Shown one piece after another: positions 15,813 to 24,202 of a stretch of DNA of 64,000 nt. Positions within the stretch are counted from its first letter, which is position 1, and the number at the start of each line of letters is the position of its first letter. The stretch is from Variovorax sp. HW608. GTDB lineage: Bacteria; Pseudomonadota; Gammaproteobacteria; Burkholderiales; Burkholderiaceae_C. Location of the stretch: positions 2,604,001 through 2,668,000 of the forward strand of contig NZ_LT607803.1 in assembly GCF_900090195.1 (NCBI RefSeq), in the 5' to 3' direction. The translations under genes were made by a program, and so were the position numbers. The notes beneath the pieces are model-generated. The model was not told the origin of the DNA. It saw only the letters and a program-made list of their open reading frames with translations, and made no database searches.

Positions 15813-15926
15813 ATGCAACAGACAGCGGACCACGAGAGCCCGCGGCGCCGCGAACGGCACATCGCCGCAGCCGCGCACGATGCCGGATTCAGCCGGACAC
15901 CGCCGACGCGCCGCAGGGTCGCCTGA
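15813..15926 (+). CDS. Short leader ORF, 37 aa, no known family
   Basis: The reading frame starts with ATG six bases after an AGGAGAC ribosome-binding site and ends 3 bp before the SDR start. The product is very basic and polar (MQQTADHESPRRRERH..., ending TPPTRRRVA). It matches nothing I recognise. The SDR start at 15930 has no good SD of its own, so this ORF may serve to couple translation to the SDR. It may instead be the remnant of a longer gene, or non-coding leader. Confidence 0.35.
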   Translation: MQQTADHESPRRRERHIAAAAHDAGFSRTPPTRRRVA

Positions 15927-15929
15927 GCC

Positions 15930-16733
15930 ATGGCCAACGCATCCACCCACGCGCTCACCGCGCTGGTGACCGGCGCCGCCGACGGCATCGGCTGGGCCAC
16001 CGCGGAGCGCTTCGCCGCTGCCGGCTGGCGCGTCGCCTTGCTCGACCTGCGCGAAGACGCCGCGCAGGCGCGCGCGGCCGCACTCGGCGTCGGTCACATC
16101 GCCATCGCCGGCGATGTCACCGATGCCACGAGCGTCCGCGCCGCCGTGACATGCGTCGTCGAGCGATTCGGCCGCATCGACGCGCTCGTCAACAACGCCG
16201 GCATCAGCGAACAGAACGCGCCGACGCTCGCGCAGACGCCCGAGGGCTTCGACCGCGTGCTGGCAGTCAACCTCAAAGGCACGTTCCTCATGACGCAGGC
16301 GGTGCTCGGCACGATGCGCTCGCAGGCGCGCGACGCACGTGGCCAGCGCGGCGCGATCGTCAACCTCGGCTCGATCGCGAGCCTGGCGGGCATCCCGGGC
16401 CGCAACGCCTACAGCGCCGCCAAGGCCGGCGTGCTCGGCATGACGCGCGCACTCGCGAGCGAATGGGCGCGCGAGGGCATCCGCGTCAATGCCGTGGCGC
16501 CCGGCTACGTGCGCACCGCACTGGTGGACGACCTGGTGCGGCGCGGCGCGATCGATGCGCACGCCATCGCTTCGCGCACGCCGCTGGGCCGCATGGCCGA
16601 ACCGGCGGAGATCGCCGAAGCGATCTTCTTCCTTTCATCGCCGGCTTCCAGCTATGTCACCGGCGCCACCTTGTCGGCGGACGGCGGCTGGACCGCATTC
16701 GGCGCGCCCACCGGCGCACTTTCCGACATCTGA
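15930..16733 (+). CDS. SDR family oxidoreductase
   Basis: The 267-aa protein is a classical short-chain dehydrogenase. TGAADGIG is at residues 14-21, NNAG follows DALV, and the active site YSAAK has Tyr161 and Lys165. It probably oxidises a ring or side-chain alcohol with NAD(P). It is the first full gene after the group II intron and stands 20 bp ahead of the Liv-type permease genes, so it belongs to their operon. It resembles the SDR at 101-934 in type, and both units carry the same upstream promoter element, which supports a common pathway. Confidence 0.9.
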   Translation: MANASTHALTALVTGAADGIGWATAERFAAAGWRVALLDLREDAAQARAAALGVGHIAIAGDVTDATSVRAAVTCVVERFGRIDALVNNAGISEQNAPTLAQTPEGFDRVLAVNLKGTFLMTQAVLGTMRSQARDARGQRGAIVNLGSIASLAGIPGRNAYSAAKAGVLGMTRALASEWAREGIRVNAVAPGYVRTALVDDLVRRGAIDAHAIASRTPLGRMAEPAEIAEAIFFLSSPASSYVTGATLSADGGWTAFGAPTGALSDI

Positions 16734-16753
16734 CTCGCAAGGAGACAAGGACG

Positions 16754-17605
16754 ATGCTCACCATCAACCTCTTCAACGGCCTCGTTTACGGCGCGCTGCT
16801 GATCGTCATGTGCTCGGGGCTCGCGCTGATCTACGGCCTGCGGCGCGTGGTCAACTTCGCGCACGGCTCGCTCTACATGCTGGGCGCCTACCTGGGCTAC
16901 TCGATCGCGCTGCACAGCAATTTCTGGGTCGCGCTGGTTGCCGCACCCGCGGTGATGGCGCTGCTCGGCGTGATGCTCGACCGCTACGGCTTCCGGCTGC
17001 TGCAGGACCGCGATCCGCTCACGGTGGTGCTGGTCACCTTCGGCCTGCTGCTCGTGATCGAGGACTTGGTGCAGACCGTCTGGGGCAAGAGCAACCTGAC
17101 GGTCGAGGTGCCCCCTGCCCTCGCGATGTCGATCGACTTTCTCGGCACGCCGCTGCCCGCTTACCGCATCGGCGTGATCGTCGTCGGCGCGCTGGTCGCG
17201 CTCGGCCTCACGCTGTGGCTGCGCCATTCGAAGGTGGGGCTCTTCGTGCGCGCCGCGAGCACCGATCCCACGACGACCGCGATGCAGGGCGTGAACACCG
17301 ACCTGCTCAGCGCCGGCGTGGTCGGCCTCGGCACCGCGCTCGCGGGGCTGGCCGGCGTGGTGGCGGCGCCCTTCCTCTCGCTCACGCCGTCGATGAGCAG
17401 CGACGTGATCATCGATTCCTTCGTCGTCGTGGTCGTCGGCGGCCTCGGCTCGCTGGCCGGCGCCTTCGTCGCGGCGATGGCGCTCGGAATGATCCAGGCG
17501 CTCGGCGCGGTCTACGTGCCCGATTTCTCCGCCATCCTGCCGTTCGTGATCATGGTCGCCGTGCTGATCTGGAAGCCTTCCGGCTTCGCAGGCAGCCGTA
17601 CCTGA
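16754..17605 (+). CDS. livH: Branched-chain-type ABC transporter permease (LivH family)
   Basis: This 283-aa inner-membrane protein has about eight hydrophobic segments and the LivH pattern GLALIYGLRRVVNFAHGSLYM near the N-terminus and VVVVVGGLGSLAGAFVAA near the end. It should form the channel with the LivM-type protein that follows. The start is set by GGAGACAAGG just upstream. Liv-family importers in Burkholderiales carry many carboxylates and aromatic acids besides amino acids, so here the likely cargo is the substrate of the local catabolic enzymes. Confidence 0.9.
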   Translation: MLTINLFNGLVYGALLIVMCSGLALIYGLRRVVNFAHGSLYMLGAYLGYSIALHSNFWVALVAAPAVMALLGVMLDRYGFRLLQDRDPLTVVLVTFGLLLVIEDLVQTVWGKSNLTVEVPPALAMSIDFLGTPLPAYRIGVIVVGALVALGLTLWLRHSKVGLFVRAASTDPTTTAMQGVNTDLLSAGVVGLGTALAGLAGVVAAPFLSLTPSMSSDVIIDSFVVVVVGGLGSLAGAFVAAMALGMIQALGAVYVPDFSAILPFVIMVAVLIWKPSGFAGSRT

Positions 17606-17635
17606 GCCCGCCTCCCCACTCCCTGGAGCTTTCAC

Positions 17636-18616
17636 ATGAACATCATTCGGATGGGGCTCGGTGCGTCCGGCGCCCTCGCTGCGGGCGCCGCCGCGGCCAC
17701 GCTGGTCGGATCAGGCACCGTGCTCTCGCTGCTCACGCAGGCCGTGATCTATGCCGTCTTCGCCATGGGCGTGGGCCTCTTGCTGCGGCAGAACGGCATG
17801 GTGAGCTTCGGCCACGCGCTCTTCTTCGGGGTCTCCGGCTATTCGATGGGGATCCTCCTCGAACTCGGACTGATGCCGGCCGAACTCGCGATCGCGGCCA
17901 CGCTGCTCGGCATCGCGGTCATCGCGTTCATCGTCGGGCTGGTGATCGTGCGGGTTCCAGGCGTCGCCTTCAGCATGCTCACATTGGCGATCGGTCAGAT
18001 GGCCTTCCTGAGCGCATCGCGCGCCCGCGGCCTGACGGGCGGCGCCGACGGCATGAACATCAACTGGCCGCAGAGCCTGTTCGGCCTTTCGCAGTCGCAG
18101 CTGCACCAGCCGGCCGTGCTGTTCATGGTGTGCTGGACCGTGCTCGTGCTCGTCACGCTTGCGCTCGCGCTGCTGCTGCGCAGCCGCTTCGGCAGCCTGA
18201 CCGAGGCGGTGCGCGACAACGAGGAGCGCGCTCGCTTCATCGGCGTGCGCACGTTGCTGCCGCGCGCCGCGATCTATGCGCTGTCGGCGCTCGTGACCAG
18301 CCTCGGCGGCGTGCTGTCGGCGCTGAACACCGGCTTCGTCTCGCCCGAGAGCCTGCACTGGAGCGTGTCGGGCGTCGCGCTGATGATGGTCGTCGTCGGC
18401 GGCTACAAGGCCCTCTGGGGCCCGGCCCTCGGCGCCATCGTGTACTTCCTTTTTAAGGACGTGCTCGGCGACTACGCGAACCACTGGATGGCGATCTTCG
18501 GCATCGCGCTGATCACCGTCATCGTCTACTCGCCCACCGGCATCGCAGGCGTGCTGGACCGCCTCTTCAAGCCCCGCAAGATCTCGCCCGTCGCGCGCGC
18601 CGCGTCGGCCCACTGA
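17636..18616 (+). CDS. livM: Branched-chain-type ABC transporter permease (LivM family)
   Basis: The 326-aa protein is strongly hydrophobic, with roughly nine to ten membrane segments and the LivM features NGMVSFGHALFFGVSGYSMG and SLTEAVRDNEERARFIGV, the cytoplasmic loop that contacts the ATPases. It pairs with the LivH-type permease 30 bp upstream and precedes the two ATPase genes. Gene order H-M-G-F followed by the binding protein is complete. The cargo is unknown. Confidence 0.9.
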   Translation: MNIIRMGLGASGALAAGAAAATLVGSGTVLSLLTQAVIYAVFAMGVGLLLRQNGMVSFGHALFFGVSGYSMGILLELGLMPAELAIAATLLGIAVIAFIVGLVIVRVPGVAFSMLTLAIGQMAFLSASRARGLTGGADGMNINWPQSLFGLSQSQLHQPAVLFMVCWTVLVLVTLALALLLRSRFGSLTEAVRDNEERARFIGVRTLLPRAAIYALSALVTSLGGVLSALNTGFVSPESLHWSVSGVALMMVVVGGYKALWGPALGAIVYFLFKDVLGDYANHWMAIFGIALITVIVYSPTGIAGVLDRLFKPRKISPVARAASAH

Positions 18617-18637
18617 GCCCCCTGAAGGAGACCGGCA

Positions 18638-19357
18638 ATGTCCCCCTACGTACTCCAGGCCGACGACGTCGCGATCCACTACGGTGGCGTGAAGGCGGTC
18701 GACGGCGTCTCGCTCACGCTCGAACGCGGCCAGATCCGCGGCCTGATCGGGCCCAACGGCGCGGGCAAGTCCACCGTGATCGATGCGATCACCGGGCGCC
18801 GCCGCCTCACACGCGGCAAGGTGATGCTCGGCGGCGAGGATGTCACCGCCTGCGGCGTGGTCGAGCGCCGCGCGCGCGGGCTTTCGCGCAGCTTCCAGCG
18901 CACCAGCATCTTCGGCCAGATGAAGGTGCGGCGGCAGGTCGAGCTGGCCTCGCACCGCATGAACCCGAAGGACCACGAAGAAGATGCCCAGGCCGTGCTG
19001 CGCGAGCTCGACCTGCTGCATCGCGCCGACGACGTCGCGGACGACCTGGGCTACGGCGAACAGCGCCGGCTCGACCTCGCGCTCGCCCTCGTGGGCCGGC
19101 CGACGGTACTGCTGCTCGACGAACCGATGGCCGGCCTGTCGGCCAAGGAATCGCACGACCTCGCTGCTCACCTGAAGGCGCTGACCTCGCGCTGGAACGT
19201 GTCGGTGCTGCTGGTCGAGCACGACATGGACGTGGTGTTCGGCATCTCGGATGCCGTGACCGTCTTCGAACTCGGACGCGTGATCGCGCAAGGCGAGCCC
19301 GCCGCGGTGCGCGCCGATCCGCGCGTGCGCGAGGCCTATCTCGGGAGTGCAGCGTGA
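18638..19357 (+). CDS. livG: Branched-chain-type ABC transporter ATPase (LivG family)
   Basis: The 239-aa ATPase has Walker A GPNGAGKST near residue 38, Walker B VLLLDEP, and an LGYGEQRRLDLALAL stretch in place of the usual LSGGQ signature, as is common in LivG proteins. It energises transport at the cytoplasmic face. Its stop overlaps the start of the next ATPase gene (TGATG), so the two subunits are probably made in equal amount. Confidence 0.92.
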   Translation: MSPYVLQADDVAIHYGGVKAVDGVSLTLERGQIRGLIGPNGAGKSTVIDAITGRRRLTRGKVMLGGEDVTACGVVERRARGLSRSFQRTSIFGQMKVRRQVELASHRMNPKDHEEDAQAVLRELDLLHRADDVADDLGYGEQRRLDLALALVGRPTVLLLDEPMAGLSAKESHDLAAHLKALTSRWNVSVLLVEHDMDVVFGISDAVTVFELGRVIAQGEPAAVRADPRVREAYLGSAA

Positions 19358-20061
19358 TGAATCCCCTTCTCGAACTCGACAAGGTCGATGCCTGCTACGG
19401 CTCGGCCCACATCCTCCACAAGCTGAGCCTGAAGGTGAACGCAGGCGAGCGCGTCGCGCTGGTGGGCCGCAACGGCGTCGGCAAGACGACGGTGGTCAAC
19501 ACCATCCTGGGCCTGGCCAGCCTGCGCAGCGGCCGCGTCGCGCTGGGCGGGCAGGTGCTCGCGCGGCCGCGGCCCTACGTCGCGGCCCAGCACGGCGTGG
19601 TGGTGGTTCCGCAGGGGCGGCGCATCGTCGCCAATCTCAGCGTGGAAGAGAACCTGCTGCTGGGCGCCGCGGTCGGCCGCAAGGGCCCCTGGAGCGTGCC
19701 CGAGGTCTACAAGCTGTTCCCGATCCTCGCCGAGCGCGCGCATACGCCGGGCACCGCGCTCTCCGGCGGACAGCAGCAGATGCTCGCGGTCGGGCGCGCG
19801 CTGATGGCGAATCCCTCGCTGATCCTGCTCGACGAACCGACCGAAGGCCTCGCACCGGTGATCGTCGACCAGCTCGCCGACATCTTCAACCGGGTGGCGG
19901 ACCAGGGCACCGCGCTCCTGCTGATCGAGCAGAACATGAGCCTCGTGGTGCGCGTCGCGCGCCGCTACTACGCGATGGCCAAGGGATCGGTGATCGCCCA
20001 GGGCCAGGTCGAGCCCTCGCGCGAGAGCCTGCATGACCTCGAGGCACACGTCATGGTTTGA
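19357..20061 (+). CDS. livF: Branched-chain-type ABC transporter ATPase (LivF family)
   Basis: The 234-aa ATPase shows Walker A GRNGVGKTT, signature LSGGQQQMLAVGRAL and Walker B LILLDEPTEGL, followed by the switch His region as is typical of LivF. I take the ATG at 19357, overlapping the livG stop; a GTG one codon earlier (19354) is also possible. It completes the ATPase pair of this transporter and is followed 69 bp later by the binding protein. Confidence 0.92.
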   Translation: MNPLLELDKVDACYGSAHILHKLSLKVNAGERVALVGRNGVGKTTVVNTILGLASLRSGRVALGGQVLARPRPYVAAQHGVVVVPQGRRIVANLSVEENLLLGAAVGRKGPWSVPEVYKLFPILAERAHTPGTALSGGQQQMLAVGRALMANPSLILLDEPTEGLAPVIVDQLADIFNRVADQGTALLLIEQNMSLVVRVARRYYAMAKGSVIAQGQVEPSRESLHDLEAHVMV

Positions 20062-20130
20062 CCCCCGACGACTTCCGCACGGCCGCCGGACCGTCTTCGG
20101 CTTTGGACTTTGATTACCTAGGAGACTCGC

Positions 20131-21333
20131 ATGTTTAATCGAAAGACTTCGCACTTCGCTCGCAACGCCATCGCGCTCGGCGCGCTTGCGGCCGTGATTC
20201 CGTTCGCCGCATTGGCGCAAGGCAAGGAGCCGGTCAAGGTCGGCCTCGTGTCGTCCAAGTCCGGCGTCTTCGCGCAACAGGGCGAGGAAGTCATGCGCGC
20301 CGTGAAGTTCGCGATCGACGAAGCCAATGCCCAGGGCGGCGTGGACGGACGCAAGGTCGAGTATGCCGAGGCCGACGACGAGGGCACGCCCGATGCGGGC
20401 CGGCGCGTGGCCGAGAAGCTCGCGCGCGACGGCAACAACCTGCTGATCGGCGCCATCCCCTCCTCGATCTCGCTGGCGATCGCGCAGAACCTCGACCGCT
20501 GGGACGCCGCCTACTTCGTGGTCGCGAGCAAGTCCGACAAGCTCACCGGCGACACCTGCCGGCCGCGCAGCTTCCGCACCAACCATTCGGATGCGATGGA
20601 CATCGCGATGATCAACGAATGGGCCAAGGACCTGAAGGAGAAGAGCTTCGCGGTGCTCGCGGCCGATTACGTCTGGGGCCGCGACTCCGGCGAATCCTTC
20701 AAGAAGGCGGTCGAGGCGACCGGCAAGTCCGTCGCGCTGTCGCTGTACGTGCCCCTGGGCACCAAGGACTTCTCGCCCTACATCGCGCAGCTCAAGGCCG
20801 CCAACGTCGATGCGGTCTGGGTCGCAGAGACCGGCCGCGATGCGATCGCCTTCGTCAAGCAGGCCGAGGAGTTCGGCCTCATTCCGAAGACCAAGCTGAT
20901 CGGCCATGCGCTGATCCAGAACTTCATGATCAACGCGACCGGCAAGGCGCTGGACGGCACGCCGGGCAACACCGCCTACACCGCCACCATCGACAACCCG
21001 CGCAACAAGGCCTTCGTCACGGCCTGGAAGGCCAAGTTCAACCGCCTGCCGACCGACAACGAAGGCCAGGCCTACAACGGCATGCAGGTGATGTTCGAGG
21101 GCGTGAAGAAGTCGGGCAGCGTGAAGCCGGCCGAACTCAGCAAGGCGCTGCGCGGCGCGCAGATCGACTCCATCTACGGCCCGGTGACCATGCGCGCCGC
21201 CGACAACCAGCTGCTGCTGCCCAACTACGTGGCCCGCGCCAAGCCGGTCGATGGCGCCATCGTGCCGGTGATCGAGCACACCTTCCCGCCGTCGCTGGTG
21301 CCCGCGCCGTCGCCGCTGTGCAAGATGAGCTGA
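20131..21333 (+). CDS. Periplasmic substrate-binding protein of Liv-type ABC transporter
   Basis: The 400-aa protein begins with a Sec signal peptide (RKTS, a hydrophobic stretch, then AALAQG with probable cleavage before Gln) and continues as a type I periplasmic binding protein (VKVGLVSSKSGVFAQQGEE; DDEGTPDAGRRVAEKL). It captures the cargo in the periplasm for the LivHMGF complex encoded just upstream. It is preceded by TAGGAGACTCGC. Cargo is not predictable, but the catabolic setting suggests a carboxylated ring compound. Two cysteines (in TCRP and near the C-terminal PLCKMS) could form a disulfide. Confidence 0.9.
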   Translation: MFNRKTSHFARNAIALGALAAVIPFAALAQGKEPVKVGLVSSKSGVFAQQGEEVMRAVKFAIDEANAQGGVDGRKVEYAEADDEGTPDAGRRVAEKLARDGNNLLIGAIPSSISLAIAQNLDRWDAAYFVVASKSDKLTGDTCRPRSFRTNHSDAMDIAMINEWAKDLKEKSFAVLAADYVWGRDSGESFKKAVEATGKSVALSLYVPLGTKDFSPYIAQLKAANVDAVWVAETGRDAIAFVKQAEEFGLIPKTKLIGHALIQNFMINATGKALDGTPGNTAYTATIDNPRNKAFVTAWKAKFNRLPTDNEGQAYNGMQVMFEGVKKSGSVKPAELSKALRGAQIDSIYGPVTMRAADNQLLLPNYVARAKPVDGAIVPVIEHTFPPSLVPAPSPLCKMS

Positions 21334-21346
21334 GGCCGGTCGATCG

Positions 21347-22255
21347 ATGAAGCAAGTGCTGATCACCGGAGGAGGCGGCTTTCTCGCCGCTTGGATCGCG
21401 CGCCGTCTCGCGGCGCGCGGAACGCGGCTGAGGCTGTTCGACGTTCCGGGCGCTCCAAGGACCGCGAGCGACATCGTCCTGCCGCGCCACGCATCGCAGC
21501 TCGATTGGAGGCAAGGCGACATCCGGAGTGCGGACGACGTGCGCGCTGCGATGGAAGGCTGCGACGCCGTGATCCATCTCGCCGGCGTGCTCACGCCGGC
21601 CTGCAGTGCGAATCCGGTGCGTGGCGCGGAGATCAACCTGATCGGCTCGCTTCACGTGTTCGACGCCGCGCGCGCGCAAGGTCTCTCGAAGGTCGTCTAC
21701 GCGAGCTCGGCCGGCGTGTACGGGCCTGCGCATTCACGCCATCCGGAGCCTGCGACACACTACGGCGCGTTCAAGCTCGCGGTCGAAGGCGCGGCGCGCG
21801 CGTACTGGAACGAGCATCGCATCGCGAGCACGGGCTTCAGGCCCTTCGTGATCTACGGCCCGGGCCGCGAGACCGGCGTCAGCGCCGGCCCGAGCCTCGC
21901 GTGCCGCGCGGCCGTGCGCGGCATTCCCTACACAATCGGGTTCACGGGCGCATGCGGGCTGGTCTACGTCGACGATGTCGCGGAGGCTTTCGAAAACGCG
22001 CTCTTCGCGCCGGCCGAAGGCGCGAAGGTCTTCAACCTCGTAGGCGAGTTGCACACGATCGACGCGGTGATCGCCGAGATCCGGCGACAGGTGCCGGACG
22101 CCGACCTCCGCGCCGAAGGCCCACCGCTCACGATCGCCGCCGATGTGACCGAGGAAGGCCCGGACGAGCTGCTGGCGGCCGGCCGGCGAAGCACGCTGGC
22201 CGAAGGCATCGCCGCGACCCTCACCCATTACCGTTCGCTTGAGGAATCTGCATGA
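21347..22255 (+). CDS. NAD-dependent epimerase/dehydratase (extended SDR)
   Basis: The 302-aa protein is an extended SDR with an N-terminal GGGGFLAA nucleotide loop (TGGGGFLAAWIARRLAARG), a second strand ending in DVPG, YASSAGVYGPAHS, and the active-site region HYGAFKLAVEG where Tyr and Lys sit three residues apart (YGAFK). Such enzymes epimerise, dehydrate or reduce sugar-like or cyclic substrates. It follows the binding protein by 13 bp and overlaps the next start (ATGA). Its role in the pathway is not known. Confidence 0.85.
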   Translation: MKQVLITGGGGFLAAWIARRLAARGTRLRLFDVPGAPRTASDIVLPRHASQLDWRQGDIRSADDVRAAMEGCDAVIHLAGVLTPACSANPVRGAEINLIGSLHVFDAARAQGLSKVVYASSAGVYGPAHSRHPEPATHYGAFKLAVEGAARAYWNEHRIASTGFRPFVIYGPGRETGVSAGPSLACRAAVRGIPYTIGFTGACGLVYVDDVAEAFENALFAPAEGAKVFNLVGELHTIDAVIAEIRRQVPDADLRAEGPPLTIAADVTEEGPDELLAAGRRSTLAEGIAATLTHYRSLEESA

Positions 22256-22533
22256 CCGCGACGACCGCAAGCAGCAAGCGGCACGCACTCGTCACCGGTG
22301 CGCCCGGCGGCATCGGGCGCGGCATCTGCTTTGCACTGATCGAGCAGGCGCAGCGCGACGGCACCGGGATCCACGTGACCGCTGCGGCATCACGGCCGGG
22401 AGAAAGACTCGATCGGCTCGTCGATGAACTGCAGTCGGCGGGCGCGACCGCCGCCGGCGTCGCCGGCGACCTCACCGATCCGGCGGACGGCCGGGCCGGC
22501 CGGCGGTCGCTTAGGCCTCAAGACGGGCGATAG
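22252..22533 (+). pseudogene. Truncated SDR gene at a probable recombination junction
   Basis: The 93-aa reading frame starts as a normal SDR: HALVTGAPGGIGRGICFALI contains the TGxxxGxG cofactor loop, and a second helix and GVAGDLTDPAD, the usual adenine-pocket Asp region, follow. Homology then stops at about 22485 and the frame continues with a short Arg/Gly-rich stretch to a stop. NNAG, the catalytic Ser, Tyr and Lys and the whole second half are absent, so it cannot be active. It marks the point where gene direction and content change, which suggests a deletion or insertion junction. Confidence 0.75.
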
Positions 22534-22545
22534 CTCGCGGCGGCG

Positions 22546-22989
22546 TCAATCGAGTTGCCACTGCAGCAGCGTGTAGGGCACCGGCGCGTCGGCGTGATGC
22601 TCGAAGCGCCCTGAGACGCGTGCGCCGATGGTGACCGGTTGCATCGGATCGCCCAGCAGGTTGCCGACCAGTCGGACGTGGCCTGCCTGCGGCAATTCGA
22701 CCAGCACCGCAATGTAGGGGCAGCGCTCCTTCAATGCCGGATGGACCGGATGCCAGACGCGCTCCCAGCTGTAGATCACGCCCTCGGCAGGCACCTCCTC
22801 CCACGACGGATCGAACGCGTGGCAGTGGTGGCAAATGCATTCGGGCCCGAACTGCCAGGTGCCGCACTCCGCACAACGCTGCACACGCAGCTTCCCTTCG
22901 CGCAGACTGCTCCAGAAGGGCTCCGCGACGCCATCGGACTCGGCAACGGGAGCAGGCAGTCCTGCGGGCAAGTAGTGGTTCACGATCAT
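22546..22989 (-). CDS. DUF35 zinc-ribbon/OB-fold protein
   Basis: The 147-aa protein has a rubredoxin-like zinc ribbon (Cys39-x2-Cys42, then Cys53-x2-Cys56, with an extra Cys51) followed by an OB-fold with YIAVLVELPQAGHVRLVGNL. DUF35 proteins act with thiolase-like partners, including acetyl-CoA transferases and the Ltp2-type aldolases of steroid side-chain degradation. The gene lies 9 bp after the thiolase-like gene, and the two almost certainly form one complex. It ends the minus-strand unit that starts at 26301. Confidence 0.88.
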   Translation of the reverse strand: MIVNHYLPAGLPAPVAESDGVAEPFWSSLREGKLRVQRCAECGTWQFGPECICHHCHAFDPSWEEVPAEGVIYSWERVWHPVHPALKERCPYIAVLVELPQAGHVRLVGNLLGDPMQPVTIGARVSGRFEHHADAPVPYTLLQWQLD

Positions 22990-22998
22990 CCTTCCGGC

Positions 22999-24180
22999 TC
23001 AAAGGGCAGCTTGCGACCCGAGAATCAAGTTGCTGGCCGGTGCCACCATGGGCCCGCCGATCACCAGCGCCACGTCGCCTCGTGCGGCCTGGTTCGACGA
23101 GGTCCCGCGCACCTGCCTGACCGCTTCCAGGACCAGCTCGAAGCCGTGCATGTAGCACTCCGCGAGGTTGCCCCCGCTGGTATTCAAGGGCAGCCGGCCC
23201 GTCGACGCGCGAAGGTTCTCCAGCGTCAGGAATTCATTGGCCTCGTCCGGCGAGAAGAAGCCGTGCTCGGCCAGGGCCATGACGACCCCGCCCGTGAAGT
23301 TCTCATAGCTTTGAACGGAACCCACGTCCGATGGGGAGACGCGCGCCATCCGATAGAGATCCTCGGCCACCGTCGTGAAATCCGCCGAGGCGTAGGCCGG
23401 CGAGTTGTGGGCATGCGCGCCGAATCGGGCGCTGGCGCCGGAGGCCGCGCCCAGGAGGTACACCGGCTTCTGCTTCAGGTCTTTCGCCCTTTGGGCGTCC
23501 ATCAGCACCAGTGCCGCAGCCCCGTCGTTTTCCATGCAGCAATCGAAGAGATGGAATGGCTCGACGATCCAGCGCGATTCGTCATAGCGCTCTTCGTCGA
23601 GCGGCTTCCCGTGCATCACCGCGCGCGGGTTGTTCTGCGCATGGTGATACGAGGCCAGCGCGATCGCGCGCAGGGCCTCCTGGCGCACGCCGTGCTCGTG
23701 CATGTAGCGCATGACGCGCATGGCGAATCGCTGCGGCGGGGCGATCACGCCGTACGGCACCAGGTAGGACTTTTCGCCCGAGATCGTTCCCGAGGCGGTG
23801 TTCTGGCCGAAGCGGCCGAACTGCCCTTGCGCGAGCGAGCGGAACACGACGACGCAATCGGCCTGACCTGTTGCGATGGCGGCAGCGCCGTTCGCGACTG
23901 CGGCGCAGCAGCCGCCGCCACCGCCGCCCCATTGCATGAGGGAGGTCCTCAGCCGCGGGAGTCCGAGTGCGGTTGCCAGTCGGACCGCATCGCTGCGATC
24001 GTCGCTGTACGAGGAAAAGCCATCGATCTCCTTCGCACTGATGCCTGCATCCGCGCACGCGGCCAGGATCGCGCGCAACGCCAGCTTGAACTCCGGATCG
24101 GGCGATTGCCCATGCTTGAAATAGGCGGTCTCGCCGATGCCGACGACGGCCACCTGTCCGCGCAGCGTGCGCTCATTCAT
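22999..24180 (-). CDS. Thiolase-like protein (SCP-x/Ltp family)
   Basis: The 393-aa protein has the SCP-x/lipid-transfer thiolase pattern: VAVVGIGETAYFKHG at the N-terminus, WGGGGGGCCAAVANGA with Cys91-Cys92 where classical thiolases have the nucleophile loop, NSPAYASADF in the middle and LPLNTSGGNLAECYMHGF near the end. With DUF35 it could be a thiolase, cleaving a beta-ketoacyl-CoA, or a retro-aldolase like Ltp2. The double cysteine keeps the thiolase option open. It lies 22 bp after the CaiB-type racemase gene. Confidence 0.85.
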   Translation of the reverse strand: MNERTLRGQVAVVGIGETAYFKHGQSPDPEFKLALRAILAACADAGISAKEIDGFSSYSDDRSDAVRLATALGLPRLRTSLMQWGGGGGGCCAAVANGAAAIATGQADCVVVFRSLAQGQFGRFGQNTASGTISGEKSYLVPYGVIAPPQRFAMRVMRYMHEHGVRQEALRAIALASYHHAQNNPRAVMHGKPLDEERYDESRWIVEPFHLFDCCMENDGAAALVLMDAQRAKDLKQKPVYLLGAASGASARFGAHAHNSPAYASADFTTVAEDLYRMARVSPSDVGSVQSYENFTGGVVMALAEHGFFSPDEANEFLTLENLRASTGRLPLNTSGGNLAECYMHGFELVLEAVRQVRGTSSNQAARGDVALVIGGPMVAPASNLILGSQAAL

Positions 24181-24202
24181 TGTTCGATTCTCCTGGGCGC
24201 GA

